Assembly (NCBI RefSeq): GCF_030816935.1
Contig: NZ_JAUSYO010000001.1
Location: 682,001 to 746,000 of the forward strand
Direction: 5' to 3'
DNA from: Arthrobacter sp. B3I9
GTDB lineage: Bacteria > Actinomycetota > Actinomycetes > Actinomycetales > Micrococcaceae
Length of the DNA stretch: 64,000 nt
The position numbers were made by a program, and so were the translations under genes. This document shows, piece by piece, positions 36,891 through 46,251 of this stretch. The notes below the pieces were generated by a model. It saw only the letters and a list, made by a program, of their open reading frames with translations, was not told the origin of the DNA and ran no database searches. Every line of letters begins with the position of its first letter. Positions within the stretch are counted from its first letter, which is position 1.

Positions 36891-38425
36891 GGGGAGTCCT
36901 TTCTGGTTTCGATGGTGGGTTTTTGGAAGTTTGGTTTACCGCGGATCGGCCCGCGCAGCACATTGAGGATGAGATGGACGGACAACATCTCCGCCGGGCT
37001 GTCGAGCGGGACACCAAGCTCGCGGGCCCGGTTGAGCCTGGCCTGGAGTGTGTTCCGGTGCAGGTCCAGTGCTTTCGCTGCGAGGCTCACAGATCCGTGG
37101 TGGTCCAGGAAGGCGGCCACCGCCGCAACAATCACATCCCGGTCGGCGCTGGCCATCAACCGCGGCAGTGCGAGCTCGGCCACGAGCCTGACGGCGTCCG
37201 ACTCGACGAAAGTCGTGGCCGCCGCCACCCCGAGGTTGGCGAAGGACAGAACCGTGCCCGGCCCCGCTGCCCAAGCGGATTCGGCGGCCAGGCGTGCCTC
37301 GCGCACGATGGCTGGAAGTAAGGGCGGGTCCTCGCGCCAGGCTGAGAGTCCGGCAACAAGCCCAAGCTCGGCAAGAGTCTCGGCGAGACGTGTCCTGACC
37401 CGGGCTTCCAGCAGTGACGAGACGTCGCGGTTTTCGGCCGGCACGAGTGCAAGCCAGCCGCCGCTGACTTCAGCCAGGGGGCGGCGTGCTGCCACCTTCC
37501 GCCATAGCAGGCGCAGCACGGCCGTCAGCTCGGAACGGGGGTCGTTCCCTGCTTGGCTCCGGATCCACAGGGCGACGTACTTATCCTCCGGCCGCCAACC
37601 CAGTTGGGTCAGCAGGTGCCGGTGTTCTATTTCGAACGCGCGGCCGGAGGAACCGGGGCCTTGGTCCAGTCCGGCGAGTGCGGCGGTGGGGACAGCGCGC
37701 GAGGCCTCGAGGAAGTCGCCCAACAGCCAGGCAGCCCTGACCGCAGGGATGGCGACCTCAAGGATCGAACGGACCAGCTGCAGGTTGTGGACGCCGGATG
37801 CGGGAACGCGGGCTGTCAGAGTCGAGCGGACGGCGTTGTTCCCACCGCGTATTTCCACCGCGATGACTTCGGCCGCTTCCCGCAGGGGCATTCCGGCAGA
37901 GGCCAAGACAACGCCGTCGTACTCCACCGAGATGCCCACGCCGTCGAGTTCGTTGGAAATGGTTTTAAGTACATCGCCAAGGGAGGTGTCTTTTGCGACC
38001 GCGCGCGCGAAGCGGGCCAGTTCCGCGTCAACAACGGACAAGGCGGCACCGATTTCAGCCGCCATTGCCAAAGCGACGCCGGCCGGGTCCTCGTCGGAGG
38101 CCAGCAGCGTGATGCCAAGCCGCTCGGCCAGGCCGATGACGGCAGTGGAGTAGGTGCTTTCGGCGACGACGACGGCGCTGGCCCTCCGTTCCCACGCGTG
38201 CCGTAGCGCCGCTGATACCAGCCAGCCGCCGGCTCCCATCGCGGGGGAGAGGACGACGACCGTGTTGGGCCGTACGCGCTGGATAGCTTCAAGCTGGGAG
38301 ACGAGAACGACATTTTCTATCGTCGCGCTTGAGGGCGTGAGATATAGCGGCGTCGTGCCCCGGAGGGACCCGTGGGCCAAAAGCCCTGCAACGTCCAACC
38401 GGGTGACGCTTTTCGACCTATGCAT
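36887..38425 (-). CDS. PucR-type transcriptional regulator
   Basis: Regulator of 512 residues. The N-terminal half contains a PucR-like ligand-binding region (ENVVLVSQLEAIQRVRPNTV and later PAMGAGGWLVSAAL), followed by a GGDEF-like fold of the CdaR/PucR type and a C-terminal HTH_30: SVSLAAKALDLHRNTLQARL. The ATG at 38425 has AAGGCGGGG upstream; it overlaps the DUF917 gene by 8 bp. PucR proteins sense purine or ureide metabolites. Lying inside the operon, it probably regulates its own promoter upstream of hyuA. Confidence 0.88.
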   Translation of the reverse strand: MHRSKSVTRLDVAGLLAHGSLRGTTPLYLTPSSATIENVVLVSQLEAIQRVRPNTVVVLSPAMGAGGWLVSAALRHAWERRASAVVVAESTYSTAVIGLAERLGITLLASDEDPAGVALAMAAEIGAALSVVDAELARFARAVAKDTSLGDVLKTISNELDGVGISVEYDGVVLASAGMPLREAAEVIAVEIRGGNNAVRSTLTARVPASGVHNLQLVRSILEVAIPAVRAAWLLGDFLEASRAVPTAALAGLDQGPGSSGRAFEIEHRHLLTQLGWRPEDKYVALWIRSQAGNDPRSELTAVLRLLWRKVAARRPLAEVSGGWLALVPAENRDVSSLLEARVRTRLAETLAELGLVAGLSAWREDPPLLPAIVREARLAAESAWAAGPGTVLSFANLGVAAATTFVESDAVRLVAELALPRLMASADRDVIVAAVAAFLDHHGSVSLAAKALDLHRNTLQARLNRARELGVPLDSPAEMLSVHLILNVLRGPIRGKPNFQKPTIETRKDSP

Positions 38426-39500
38426 GACCCCGCCTTGGGTGCCGGAGGGGAATGCCAAACGCCTTTGGCTCGGTGAGGTCAAGGCCGGCCGGCGAATACC
38501 ACTGGGCTGCAGCGGGGTATTTGAGGACGTCCACGACGTTGCCCACGCGTAAGTCGTCGGGGCTGGCCACCGTGCCATGCTCGGAGTTCAGCAGCGTCAC
38601 CATGTCGGGGACGGCCGCCGCTATGGCACCATCGACCAGGACCAGGAGAATCTCATTCTGGATCTCCAGCCGGACGATCTGGCCGGTGCTTTCGTCCTCG
38701 AGGGTCACGCTCGACGGCTGTGCCGGTAGCCCGAGGTCCGTGGGCCGGGAGAGGCCTTCGATGTGGCTCACGCGGGCGCGGGCGACGCGCGTGGCACCGA
38801 GAAGTTCCGCGAGCATCTGGAACTTTCGCTCGACCGACGTTTCCGCATCCAAGATTTGGCCTATTCGGATCATCCGGCTGACGGACCCGTGGACGCCATG
38901 TTCCTTCAGCTGTGCGGCAGTGCAGGGATACATGGCCGTGGCGGCCCAGCCGCCTAGTTCGGTGACGAGTGCGCGCACCAGAGTCTCGGCCCGCTGCGGA
39001 TTGTTGGCTTCCACGAGAGCGCGTTCTCCCGTAACTCCCGTCATGGCGATCGGGCTGATAGCGACCCCGCCCATGTTGAGGGTTGTTTGGCTGATCAGGG
39101 GAAAGACCCGGCCCATCGGGTCGGAGTCGATCACGGGCAGTGAGGACTGCAGCCCGACCATGAGCGGAATGATTCCGTTGATGTTGGCGGCAGCGAGTGG
39201 ATAAATTGCCCGGACCCTCCTGCCGAGGCCCGCTTCTATGGCACTGATGCAACTAATGAACTCGTCACCGACTGGAGGCATGTCGGCTATGAAGAGGCCC
39301 TGCGTCACCATTCCGACTGCCACGACCAAGTCGTCAGGGGCGAGTTCGTCGATGGCGGCGAGCTCCAAGGGCTGGTGCTCCATGGCCCGCAAAATCATGT
39401 CCGTGTAGACGTAGATGGCCGTCGGGTCGATGGCGCAGGCCAGAAAGTGCGCTCCTGTCCTGAGGCACCGGACATCGTCCGCCGTGATCCGGGTGCTCAT
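38418..39500 (-). CDS. DUF917-domain protein
   Basis: Protein of 360 residues, DUF917 family (S-methyl-thiohydantoin desulfurase-like domain). It starts STRITADDVRCLRTGAHFLA, has GLFIADMPPVGDEFISCISA and the glycine-rich YPLAAANINGIIPLMVG, and ends with DVLKYPAAAQWYSPAG. Families of this type almost always stand next to a hydantoinase/oxoprolinase-like gene, as here: it overlaps the upstream oxoprolinase-like gene by 4 bp. Probable partner subunit of that protein; the reaction is not established. Confidence 0.85.
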   Translation of the reverse strand: MSTRITADDVRCLRTGAHFLACAIDPTAIYVYTDMILRAMEHQPLELAAIDELAPDDLVVAVGMVTQGLFIADMPPVGDEFISCISAIEAGLGRRVRAIYPLAAANINGIIPLMVGLQSSLPVIDSDPMGRVFPLISQTTLNMGGVAISPIAMTGVTGERALVEANNPQRAETLVRALVTELGGWAATAMYPCTAAQLKEHGVHGSVSRMIRIGQILDAETSVERKFQMLAELLGATRVARARVSHIEGLSRPTDLGLPAQPSSVTLEDESTGQIVRLEIQNEILLVLVDGAIAAAVPDMVTLLNSEHGTVASPDDLRVGNVVDVLKYPAAAQWYSPAGLDLTEPKAFGIPLRHPRRGHA

Positions 39501-40819
39501 GGTGTGGCACCCCGTGCTCCTGCAGCCAGAAACTGCTCCGCGTCACTTGGGGTCTCCCCACCGGCCGCTTGGACGCGGATCCTGACAATGCCCGGGTTGC
39601 CGTAGGGCATTGCAAAGACGTTCGATTCAATGATGCGGGTTTGCCCCGGGTTGGCACCCAGTTGCACCGCCGCCGACTGGGCGTCCTCCTCGGCCCGACG
39701 CTGCACGGCTTGGAGGTCGGTGCGTCCGCTGACCGTCTCGAGTCTGTCGATCCAGGAAGTAAGGGGCGCTGCGGCAGAACCTACCAGCGCGACGTCCTCG
39801 GCAGCGGGCAGGGTCGCAATAAGCCCGAACGGAGGTGGAGTCTTCTGATCTGCACGAAGATCAGCTACGACTGATGCGACGTCCGGGCGGGTTGGGTGGT
39901 TGGGAGTGTAGGAGTCGACAATTGCAGCGTTGCTGGCCAGGCTCGCCTCATACCCTTGCCGGATTAGGCTGTTTGCAGCAGGAAGGCCGCGCCGGGTGTA
40001 GCCCACGCTGACACCGGAGTCGGTGCAGAGAATAACTTCGCCGTCGGGGACGCTGGCAAGAGTGGCCGCACCGAGGGTTGCCATGGCCGGTTCCGGCCGG
40101 AGCCCGTGAACGGGCATCATTGCCAGCCGCGGAAGGGGGGCCCGGCCGCCGTCGTTCCTGGCGAAGGACAGGGTAGCGGCCGGAAAATGGCGCCGGCCAG
40201 CCGCCTCCAGGACTGCCGCCAGCTCTTCGCCCGTCTCCATGAGCGCGCTGTTCAGGATTGCCGTGTAGTCGCGGTCCCGAAATGTGCTGGAAAAGAAATC
40301 GCTGGAGATGCTGATCCGCATTTCGCTGTCATTGCTGAGGATGGCGTCAGCAATGCGCGTCTCGTGTTCCCTCGACGCTGTTGATCCGACGGACGTAATG
40401 GCGACGTTCCGCACATCCCCGGACACTATGCCGGGAAGCGCCGTGAGGAAGGCCTCGAGGTCCAGGGGAGCCAAAAGCCGGCCGCGCATATCGTGGCCGC
40501 CGCAGACATGCACCGTCCGGCTGACCGCCGGTTCGACAAGGGCTGGCAGCCCAGCCACGTGAAACGCATCAGCCGGCGGGCGGGGCGAAATGCGGACAGC
40601 GACGACGTCGGCCAGCTTCCGGGCCGCCAGGACGCGTCCGACGTCGGCGGTGATGTCCGTGATGCCGGACCCGAACTCACGGCGGATCCCCGACAGCGCC
40701 GAGTCCAGCGCCTCTACCAAGCTGTCGGCGTGGATCTCGCGGGCCGCTGAGACGATGTTCCTGCCGTCCAGCACGAGACTCCGGCATCTGGTTTCCTGCA
40801 GCCGCAGTCCTAGCCGCAT
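39497..40819 (-). CDS. hydantoinase/oxoprolinase-like protein, short form
   Basis: Protein of 440 residues, partner type of DUF917 proteins. It is shorter than HyuA (683 residues) and starts directly with RLGLRLQETRCRSLVLD, a much altered version of the ASKHA phosphate loop. Middle segments TVHVCGGHDMRGRL and VILCTDSGVSVGYTRRGLPAAN resemble the nucleotide/hydantoin-binding part, and the C-terminus carries GNPGIVRIRVQAAGG. Its stop overlaps the DUF917 start. I would call it a diverged N-methylhydantoinase-A-like subunit; activity is uncertain. Confidence 0.72.
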   Translation of the reverse strand: MRLGLRLQETRCRSLVLDGRNIVSAAREIHADSLVEALDSALSGIRREFGSGITDITADVGRVLAARKLADVVAVRISPRPPADAFHVAGLPALVEPAVSRTVHVCGGHDMRGRLLAPLDLEAFLTALPGIVSGDVRNVAITSVGSTASREHETRIADAILSNDSEMRISISSDFFSSTFRDRDYTAILNSALMETGEELAAVLEAAGRRHFPAATLSFARNDGGRAPLPRLAMMPVHGLRPEPAMATLGAATLASVPDGEVILCTDSGVSVGYTRRGLPAANSLIRQGYEASLASNAAIVDSYTPNHPTRPDVASVVADLRADQKTPPPFGLIATLPAAEDVALVGSAAAPLTSWIDRLETVSGRTDLQAVQRRAEEDAQSAAVQLGANPGQTRIIESNVFAMPYGNPGIVRIRVQAAGGETPSDAEQFLAAGARGATP

Positions 40820-40893
40820 CCTTCAACTTCCTGCTGCACGGCGCCTACGGGCCGCTGAATCGGTTCCATGTATATAGGGTCCACTATGCCCCG

Positions 40894-41877
40894 TCATCTG
40901 ATCGCTTTGCGGAAGAACAATCCGTCGGCGGCGACCGCAACCAGGATGAGGACCCCGGTGACCACCTGCTGGTATGTCGTGTCCCAGTGCAGCAGGTTGA
41001 AGCCGTTGCTGATGACCGTCAGGATCATGACTCCCGCGAACGCCCGCCACATTGCGCCCTGTCCGCCGAGGATGCTGGTGCCACCGATCACTACTGCGGC
41101 AATGGCCGTGAGTTCCACGCCAATCGCCATGGCCGGCTGCGCCGAACCGGCGCGGGAAGCCAGGATCATGCCGGCCATGGCGGAGCACACCCCGCTTATG
41201 GCGAAGACAGCAACGTGGATGGTGCCGGTACGGATACCGCTCAGCCGTGCCGCCTCCAGGTTGCCGCCCACCGCATAAATCCGGCGCCCGAAGGTGGTTC
41301 GCCATAAAACGATGCCCAGCACAGCCGTCATGACAAGCATCAGGACTGAGCCCGCGGTGAGGCCGAAGAGGCTGGGCCAGGTCCAAGTCTGGAAGGCAAA
41401 AAGCTGCTCGGGCAACGGTGCGACGATTGCGCCGCCCGTGATCACAATGGCCAGCCCACGGTAAATAATGCTGACCGCGAGCGTGCCTATGAACGAGTTG
41501 ACCTTCGTGCCCACGACAATCAGACCGGTGACGGTTCCCAACGCTGCACCGACCAGCAAGGCCCCGATGAATCCGGCCGCCACACCAAAGTGTTGGGTGA
41601 TCATGACGCCCGCAATGGCGGAAACGGCCAAAGTGGCCGTCGAGGACAGGTCGAACACACCGCTGATGATGCACAAAGTGGCGGCTGCGGCGAGCAGGCC
41701 CACGATGGCCGCCTGGTCGAAGAGATTGATGAAATTGCGGCCCGTGAGGAACGTCCCCGTGTTCAGGGTCAGGAACAGCATGATGGCGATGAGGCCAAAA
41801 AGGATCCCGAAGTCCTTGACGTTAATCTTGAATTTTTTCTCTACCGGTTTGGACACGGCAACGGAAGCTGTGGTCAT
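40894..41877 (-). CDS. ABC importer permease (ribose type)
   Basis: Permease of 327 residues of the RbsC/BPD_transp_2 family with 8-10 helices. The motif IGGTSILGGQGAMWRAFAGV, which contacts the ATPase, and LTNTGTFLTGRNFINLFDQA-like N-terminal residues (in part) are typical. It follows the ATPase gene by 8 bp. Together with the ATPase and binding protein it forms a carbohydrate-uptake-2-type importer. In this operon the cargo is more likely a hydantoin, ureide or nucleoside-like compound than a sugar. Confidence 0.92.
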   Translation of the reverse strand: MTTASVAVSKPVEKKFKINVKDFGILFGLIAIMLFLTLNTGTFLTGRNFINLFDQAAIVGLLAAAATLCIISGVFDLSSTATLAVSAIAGVMITQHFGVAAGFIGALLVGAALGTVTGLIVVGTKVNSFIGTLAVSIIYRGLAIVITGGAIVAPLPEQLFAFQTWTWPSLFGLTAGSVLMLVMTAVLGIVLWRTTFGRRIYAVGGNLEAARLSGIRTGTIHVAVFAISGVCSAMAGMILASRAGSAQPAMAIGVELTAIAAVVIGGTSILGGQGAMWRAFAGVMILTVISNGFNLLHWDTTYQQVVTGVLILVAVAADGLFFRKAIR

Positions 41878-41885
41878 TGGTTCAC

Positions 41886-43409
41886 CTATTTCAGAAAAGC
41901 GGAAGTCATGACTTCGTCGCGGGAGGCATCCCGGTCGAATTCGGCGACGATGCGGCCTTGCCTCATGACATGGATACGGTGGGAGAGGCCGATGACTTCC
42001 TCCAGTTCGGAGCTCACGACGATAACGGCCGTGCCCTTTGCTGCGAGTTCGACGATCAGGCCGTGGATGAGCGCCTTGGCGGCAATATCGACACCGCGGG
42101 TTGGCTCATCCACCATGAGCACCGCCGGAGGGCTGAGCAGCCATTTGGCAAAGAGCGCCTTCTGCTGGTTGCCCCCGGAGAGGTCGGCAATGGGCCCAAG
42201 ACGCACGCCACGGATATCAACGGACTGGCTGATACTTGAAACCACGGCCTTTTCCCGACCGACCCGGACGAAGCCGAACAACGACCGGTCTGAGAGCGTA
42301 GCAAGGGCGATGTTCTCGGGGGCCGGCCGGGACATGACCAGGCCCTGCTCTTTCCGCGACTCCGGCACGAGCGCGATACCGGCCGCGATCGCGTCCCGGA
42401 TGGAATTGGGCCGGGTACGGCGTCCGTTGATCTCCACGTGGCCGGCGGTGACCCGGTCGGCACCGAAAGCGGCCAACAAAGTCTCACTGCGGCCGCTGCC
42501 CACCAGGCCGGCAAGGCCGAGGATTTCCCCGGCTCGTACCGTGAAGGAGACGTCCTCGACCTTCGCGCTGGTCAAGCCGACTGCCTCGAATACCGTCTTG
42601 GCGCCGGCCGGGACCGGGGGGATTTCGGGGATGAGGAAGTCGATCTCCCGGCCCACCATCAAGCCGACAAGCGATTCAGGCGTGTGTCCCGCCGCGTCTT
42701 CGGTGACGATGTGCCGCCCATCGCGCAGGACCGTCACCCGGTCAACGAGCCCCAGAACCTCTTCCAGGTAGTGGGAAACGAGGATGACGGTGGTGCCGGT
42801 GCGGGCCAGGTTCCTGATTACCTGCAGCAGTTGCGCTTTCTCTGCTTCGTTCAGGACGGCCGTTGGCTCGTCCATGCACAGCACCTTGGCTCCGCGGGCC
42901 AGGGCTTTAAGGATTTCCACCTGCTGCGCCTGGCCGATGGGCAGGGTCCCCACGATTGCCCGCGGGTCCAGGTCAAAACCTGTCTCCTCCAGCAGCCGGG
43001 CAAAGTGGGCGGCGTCCTTCCGGGAACGAAGGAGGCTTCCCGTGTTGGACCACCGGCCAAGAAAGACATTTTCCAGCACTGAGAGCCCTGGAATGAGCGC
43101 CAGTTCCTGGGAGATCAAGGAAATTCCGTGGGAGATCGAATCCCGCGGTGTGGTGAACCTGACTGGGCGTCCGTTCAATGACACGGTGCCGGCATCAGCC
43201 ACGATGGCTCCGCCGAGGATTTTCAGGAGTGTGCTCTTCCCGGCGCCGTTTTCTCCCATGATGCCGTGGATTTCCCCGGGGGCAACGGACAGTGTGACGT
43301 CCTGTAAGACGGTGCTGGAACCGTACCGCTTGGCGATTCCGGAGACTGTGATCTCCGGGGCCCTGTCCGCACGGACGTGCTCTGGTGTTTCCAACTGCTC
43401 TATAGCCAT
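41886..43409 (-). CDS. ABC importer ATPase, two NBDs (RbsA/MglA type)
   Basis: Fused double ATPase of 507 residues. The first NBD has Walker A GENGAGKST and signature LPIGQAQQVEILKAL; the second has GLVGSGRSE in place of Walker A, the usual degenerate version, and LSGGNQQKALFAKWL with Walker B VLMVDEPTRGVD. The ATG (43407-43409) has GAGG upstream; the longer open frame reaching 43694 overlaps the binding-protein gene and is rejected. It powers the permease encoded 8 bp downstream. Confidence 0.93.
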   Translation of the reverse strand: MAIEQLETPEHVRADRAPEITVSGIAKRYGSSTVLQDVTLSVAPGEIHGIMGENGAGKSTLLKILGGAIVADAGTVSLNGRPVRFTTPRDSISHGISLISQELALIPGLSVLENVFLGRWSNTGSLLRSRKDAAHFARLLEETGFDLDPRAIVGTLPIGQAQQVEILKALARGAKVLCMDEPTAVLNEAEKAQLLQVIRNLARTGTTVILVSHYLEEVLGLVDRVTVLRDGRHIVTEDAAGHTPESLVGLMVGREIDFLIPEIPPVPAGAKTVFEAVGLTSAKVEDVSFTVRAGEILGLAGLVGSGRSETLLAAFGADRVTAGHVEINGRRTRPNSIRDAIAAGIALVPESRKEQGLVMSRPAPENIALATLSDRSLFGFVRVGREKAVVSSISQSVDIRGVRLGPIADLSGGNQQKALFAKWLLSPPAVLMVDEPTRGVDIAAKALIHGLIVELAAKGTAVIVVSSELEEVIGLSHRIHVMRQGRIVAEFDRDASRDEVMTSAFLK

Positions 43410-43507
43410 CGTGACCTCGGGGGGATGGAAGGGGATTCTCGTGCGGGATTTCCCGGGCCGGATCAGGAGTGATCCGGCCCGGGGTCCCATGTTGATGCCC
43501 GGCAGGG

Positions 43508-44530
43508 CTAGTCGGAGTACTTCGAGACGTAGTTGGCGGCGTCCAGCGCCTGCTTGGTTCCCTTGGCCCGGTTCGGGGCCAGGGCCGCCTCGTCCACTGC
43601 CGTCTCGACCTGCTGCCCCCGGGCCTTGGCGAGGCCGAGTTCGGTGGCCTTCGCGCCGTTGGCCACGACGTCGCTCACGTAAATGGAGAACCATTTGCCG
43701 GACCGGACGGCCTCAACGTTGGATGTGGACGAGCCGTTGCCGATGAACTTAATGTCGCTGCCGCCCGCCGCAGCCGCCGCCCCGGTGATCGCCTGGGACG
43801 CGCCGATTACGACGTCGACATCCGGGGTCGCTTGGGAAACGTTCTGGAACGCTTGGCGACCGCTGTCTTGGGTGTAGCCGCCTTCCACACTGGCCACCAG
43901 CTTGATCCTGGGGTCCGTGGCCAGCTCCGCCTTCACGGCATCGGTCCGGGCGTTGTCCAGCGGGAGGGACTTGAAGCCCTCCAGGTAGGCGACCTTGCAG
44001 GTGTCCCCGGGAACGGTGGCGCAAGCTTCCTTGCCCATCTCGCCCAGGACTTTTCCGTTGCTGGTCGGGAGGTCGACGATGCTGATGGCACCAGGAATCT
44101 GCGGCTGGATTGTGTCGAACTTCGGTCCGATGACCGAGAATTCGACAACCACCGTGATGCCGGCCTGTACGGCCTGCTGCAGGGGCGCGATGAGCGCCTG
44201 GTTGTCGTTGGCCTGGACCACGATCACCTCGAACTGCTTGGAGGTGACGGCGTCCTGGATCTGCTGGACCTGGGTCTGTGCGTTGAAGTTGGGGTCCACG
44301 AACGTGGCGGTGGCGTTGTTGGCCTTCGCCGCCTGCTCGACGCCGAGGAAGGTCCCCTGGGCGAATCCGTTGGACTTGGCGAAACCGAAGAAGCCGACCT
44401 TGAGCTGCTTGCTGGCATCGGCAGCGGACGTCGGTCCTGAGGCGGCTTGCGTGGGCGGCGTGCAGGCTGAGGTCAGCAGGGCGAGGCTCGCAAGAGTGAT
44501 AGCTGTGGCTGATCGCTTGAGGTATTTCAC
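43508..44530 (-). CDS. substrate-binding lipoprotein of the ABC importer
   Basis: Periplasmic-binding-protein type 1 (ribose class) of 340 residues. The start GTG 44530 has AGGA ahead. N-terminal KYLKRSATAITLASLALL then TSAC gives a lipoprotein signal with the acylated Cys near residue 22. The mature part begins KQLKVGFFGFAKSNGFAQG and has EVIVVQANDNQALIAPLQQA, the typical hinge strands. It lies between hyuB and the ATPase gene; the 98-bp gap downstream holds a GC-rich potential stem that may make the binding protein more abundant than the other subunits. Confidence 0.92.
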   Translation of the reverse strand: MKYLKRSATAITLASLALLTSACTPPTQAASGPTSAADASKQLKVGFFGFAKSNGFAQGTFLGVEQAAKANNATATFVDPNFNAQTQVQQIQDAVTSKQFEVIVVQANDNQALIAPLQQAVQAGITVVVEFSVIGPKFDTIQPQIPGAISIVDLPTSNGKVLGEMGKEACATVPGDTCKVAYLEGFKSLPLDNARTDAVKAELATDPRIKLVASVEGGYTQDSGRQAFQNVSQATPDVDVVIGASQAITGAAAAAGGSDIKFIGNGSSTSNVEAVRSGKWFSIYVSDVVANGAKATELGLAKARGQQVETAVDEAALAPNRAKGTKQALDAANYVSKYSD

Positions 44531-44567
44531 GGGCAATCCTTTTTGTTGGGTATCTGGCGGCGGGTGC

Positions 44568-46241
44568 TTAGTATCCGTAGTGCGTCCTGGCAAAGTCCTC
44601 GGTGATGAAACCGTTGACGATGTCGTAGGCGATGTCCTCGCGGGAGCGCTTGGAGACATCTCCGAAGCCGCCACCGCCTCCGACGGCGAGGCGAACTATG
44701 TCGCCGGCCTTGACCTTCCGGGCATTGGCCTTCAAGGTGCGGACTTCGTCGCTGCGGCCGGGGTTGATGACAACTTCGGGGCCCTGAGCATCCGAACCGC
44801 CGAAGAGGCCCCATGCCGGGGTCTTTGACCTTTCGAACCAGAGCCCGACGACGCAGTCGGCCAGGAACTCGTATTCACGCACTACGCCGTTGCCGCCGCG
44901 CCACTGGCCGGGGCCACCCGAGTTGGGGCGGATGGAGTATTCGTTGATGCGGAGCGGGTAGCGGGTTTCCATCATCTCGATGGGCAGGTCCTTTAGGGAG
45001 CCGTTGACGTTGTTGATCATGGCGGACTCGCCGTCGGTGCCCTGCCAGGCGCCCCAGCCGCCGAGGGTGGCCTCCATGCTGACGAAGTTCCGGCCGAAGC
45101 GGGGGTCGAAGCCGGCCGCCGTGATGATCATCGAGTCACCGTGGCTGGCGCTTGCAACGCGTTCGGGCATGGCAGGGGCCATGGCCTTGGAAACGAGGTC
45201 GATCAACAGGCCAAGGTGGGAAAAGTACCACTGGCAGGGTGCCGGTGCGACCGCTCCAAGAACGGAGCCGGAGCGCACCTGCGTGGTCATTGGCCGGAAG
45301 GATCCGCCGTTGGAGTTCGAGTCCGGGCTGATCAGCAGCTTGTAGCCCACCCGCAGGGCCGAGACGGCCTGGGCTGCGCCGCAGTTGACGGGTCCCATGG
45401 TCTGGTCCGCCGATTCGGTGACGTCGAAGTCGACGGTGTCGCCGTCGACGGTGATCCTCAGTTTGATCGGAATGGGGGATTCCAGGTTGATCCCGTCGTT
45501 GTCCAGCACGCCCTCGGCTTCGTAGACGCCGTCGGGGATGGCACGGACGGTTTCGCGCTCGATTTCTTCGGTCTGGCGGAAGATTTCGTCACGCGCCGCG
45601 TCCAATTGCTCCATGCCGTATCGGCCCACGAGCTCCTTCATGCGGGTGGTCCCCATCCGAAGGGCGGCGATCATCGCGTGCATGTCTCCGATGGTCTGGT
45701 AGGGGAAACGCACATTGGTGCGGATCAGGTCCACGACGGACGTTTCGACCCCGGCCTCCATAAGCTTGACCGGGCCCATTCGGAAGCCTTCCTGGAAGAT
45801 GTCGGTGGCATCCATGGAGCCGCCTACGTCCTTGGATCCCATGTCCATCCAGTGCGCGCGGGTAGCGGCGAAGCCGACTACCGCGCCGGCGTCGAAAATC
45901 GGCGCGAAAATGGTGACGTCGTTCAGGTGGGTTCCGCCCAAGTAGGAATCATTGAGGATCCATACGTCGCCCTCCTTCCAGACCTCCCGGCCGTAAAGCT
46001 CCTCCACCGCAATGGAGCAGGTTTCCAGGTTGCCCAGGAACAGCGGCAGGCCGGCGGACTGGCCGAGCACCCGGTGCTCGGTGTCCAGGAGGGCCACCAC
46101 ACAGTCCCCGCCTTCGTAGAGGATGGGGGAATAAGCCGAGCGGATCAGGGTGGCGTTCATATCATCCGCAGCGCTGGTGAGCGCGTTGCGGATGATTTCC
46201 ACGGTCACGGGATCAAGGGTTTTGACTGCTTCGATTGTCAT
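44568..46241 (-). CDS. hyuB: hydantoinase B subunit
   Basis: N-methylhydantoinase B / HyuB family protein of 557 residues. Conserved parts: PVTVEIIRNALTSAADDMN at the start, LNDSYLGGTHLNDVTIFAP in the middle, GPVNCGAA and RPNSGGPGQWRGGNGVVRE near the C-terminus, GGGGGFGD at the end. The ATG at 46239-46241 has GAGG ahead; the open frame upstream of it lies inside hyuA. It follows hyuA by 10 bp and the two should form the catalytic complex that opens cyclic amides (hydantoins, oxoproline or related), ATP-dependent in several members. Confidence 0.92.
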   Translation of the reverse strand: MTIEAVKTLDPVTVEIIRNALTSAADDMNATLIRSAYSPILYEGGDCVVALLDTEHRVLGQSAGLPLFLGNLETCSIAVEELYGREVWKEGDVWILNDSYLGGTHLNDVTIFAPIFDAGAVVGFAATRAHWMDMGSKDVGGSMDATDIFQEGFRMGPVKLMEAGVETSVVDLIRTNVRFPYQTIGDMHAMIAALRMGTTRMKELVGRYGMEQLDAARDEIFRQTEEIERETVRAIPDGVYEAEGVLDNDGINLESPIPIKLRITVDGDTVDFDVTESADQTMGPVNCGAAQAVSALRVGYKLLISPDSNSNGGSFRPMTTQVRSGSVLGAVAPAPCQWYFSHLGLLIDLVSKAMAPAMPERVASASHGDSMIITAAGFDPRFGRNFVSMEATLGGWGAWQGTDGESAMINNVNGSLKDLPIEMMETRYPLRINEYSIRPNSGGPGQWRGGNGVVREYEFLADCVVGLWFERSKTPAWGLFGGSDAQGPEVVINPGRSDEVRTLKANARKVKAGDIVRLAVGGGGGFGDVSKRSREDIAYDIVNGFITEDFARTHYGY

Positions 46242-46251
46242 GATCGGTACC

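Noticed and set aside
41886..43694. 602-residue version of the ABC ATPase
   Set aside because: The extra N-terminus lies inside the binding-protein gene and has no domain; the ATG at 43409 has a proper ribosome binding site.
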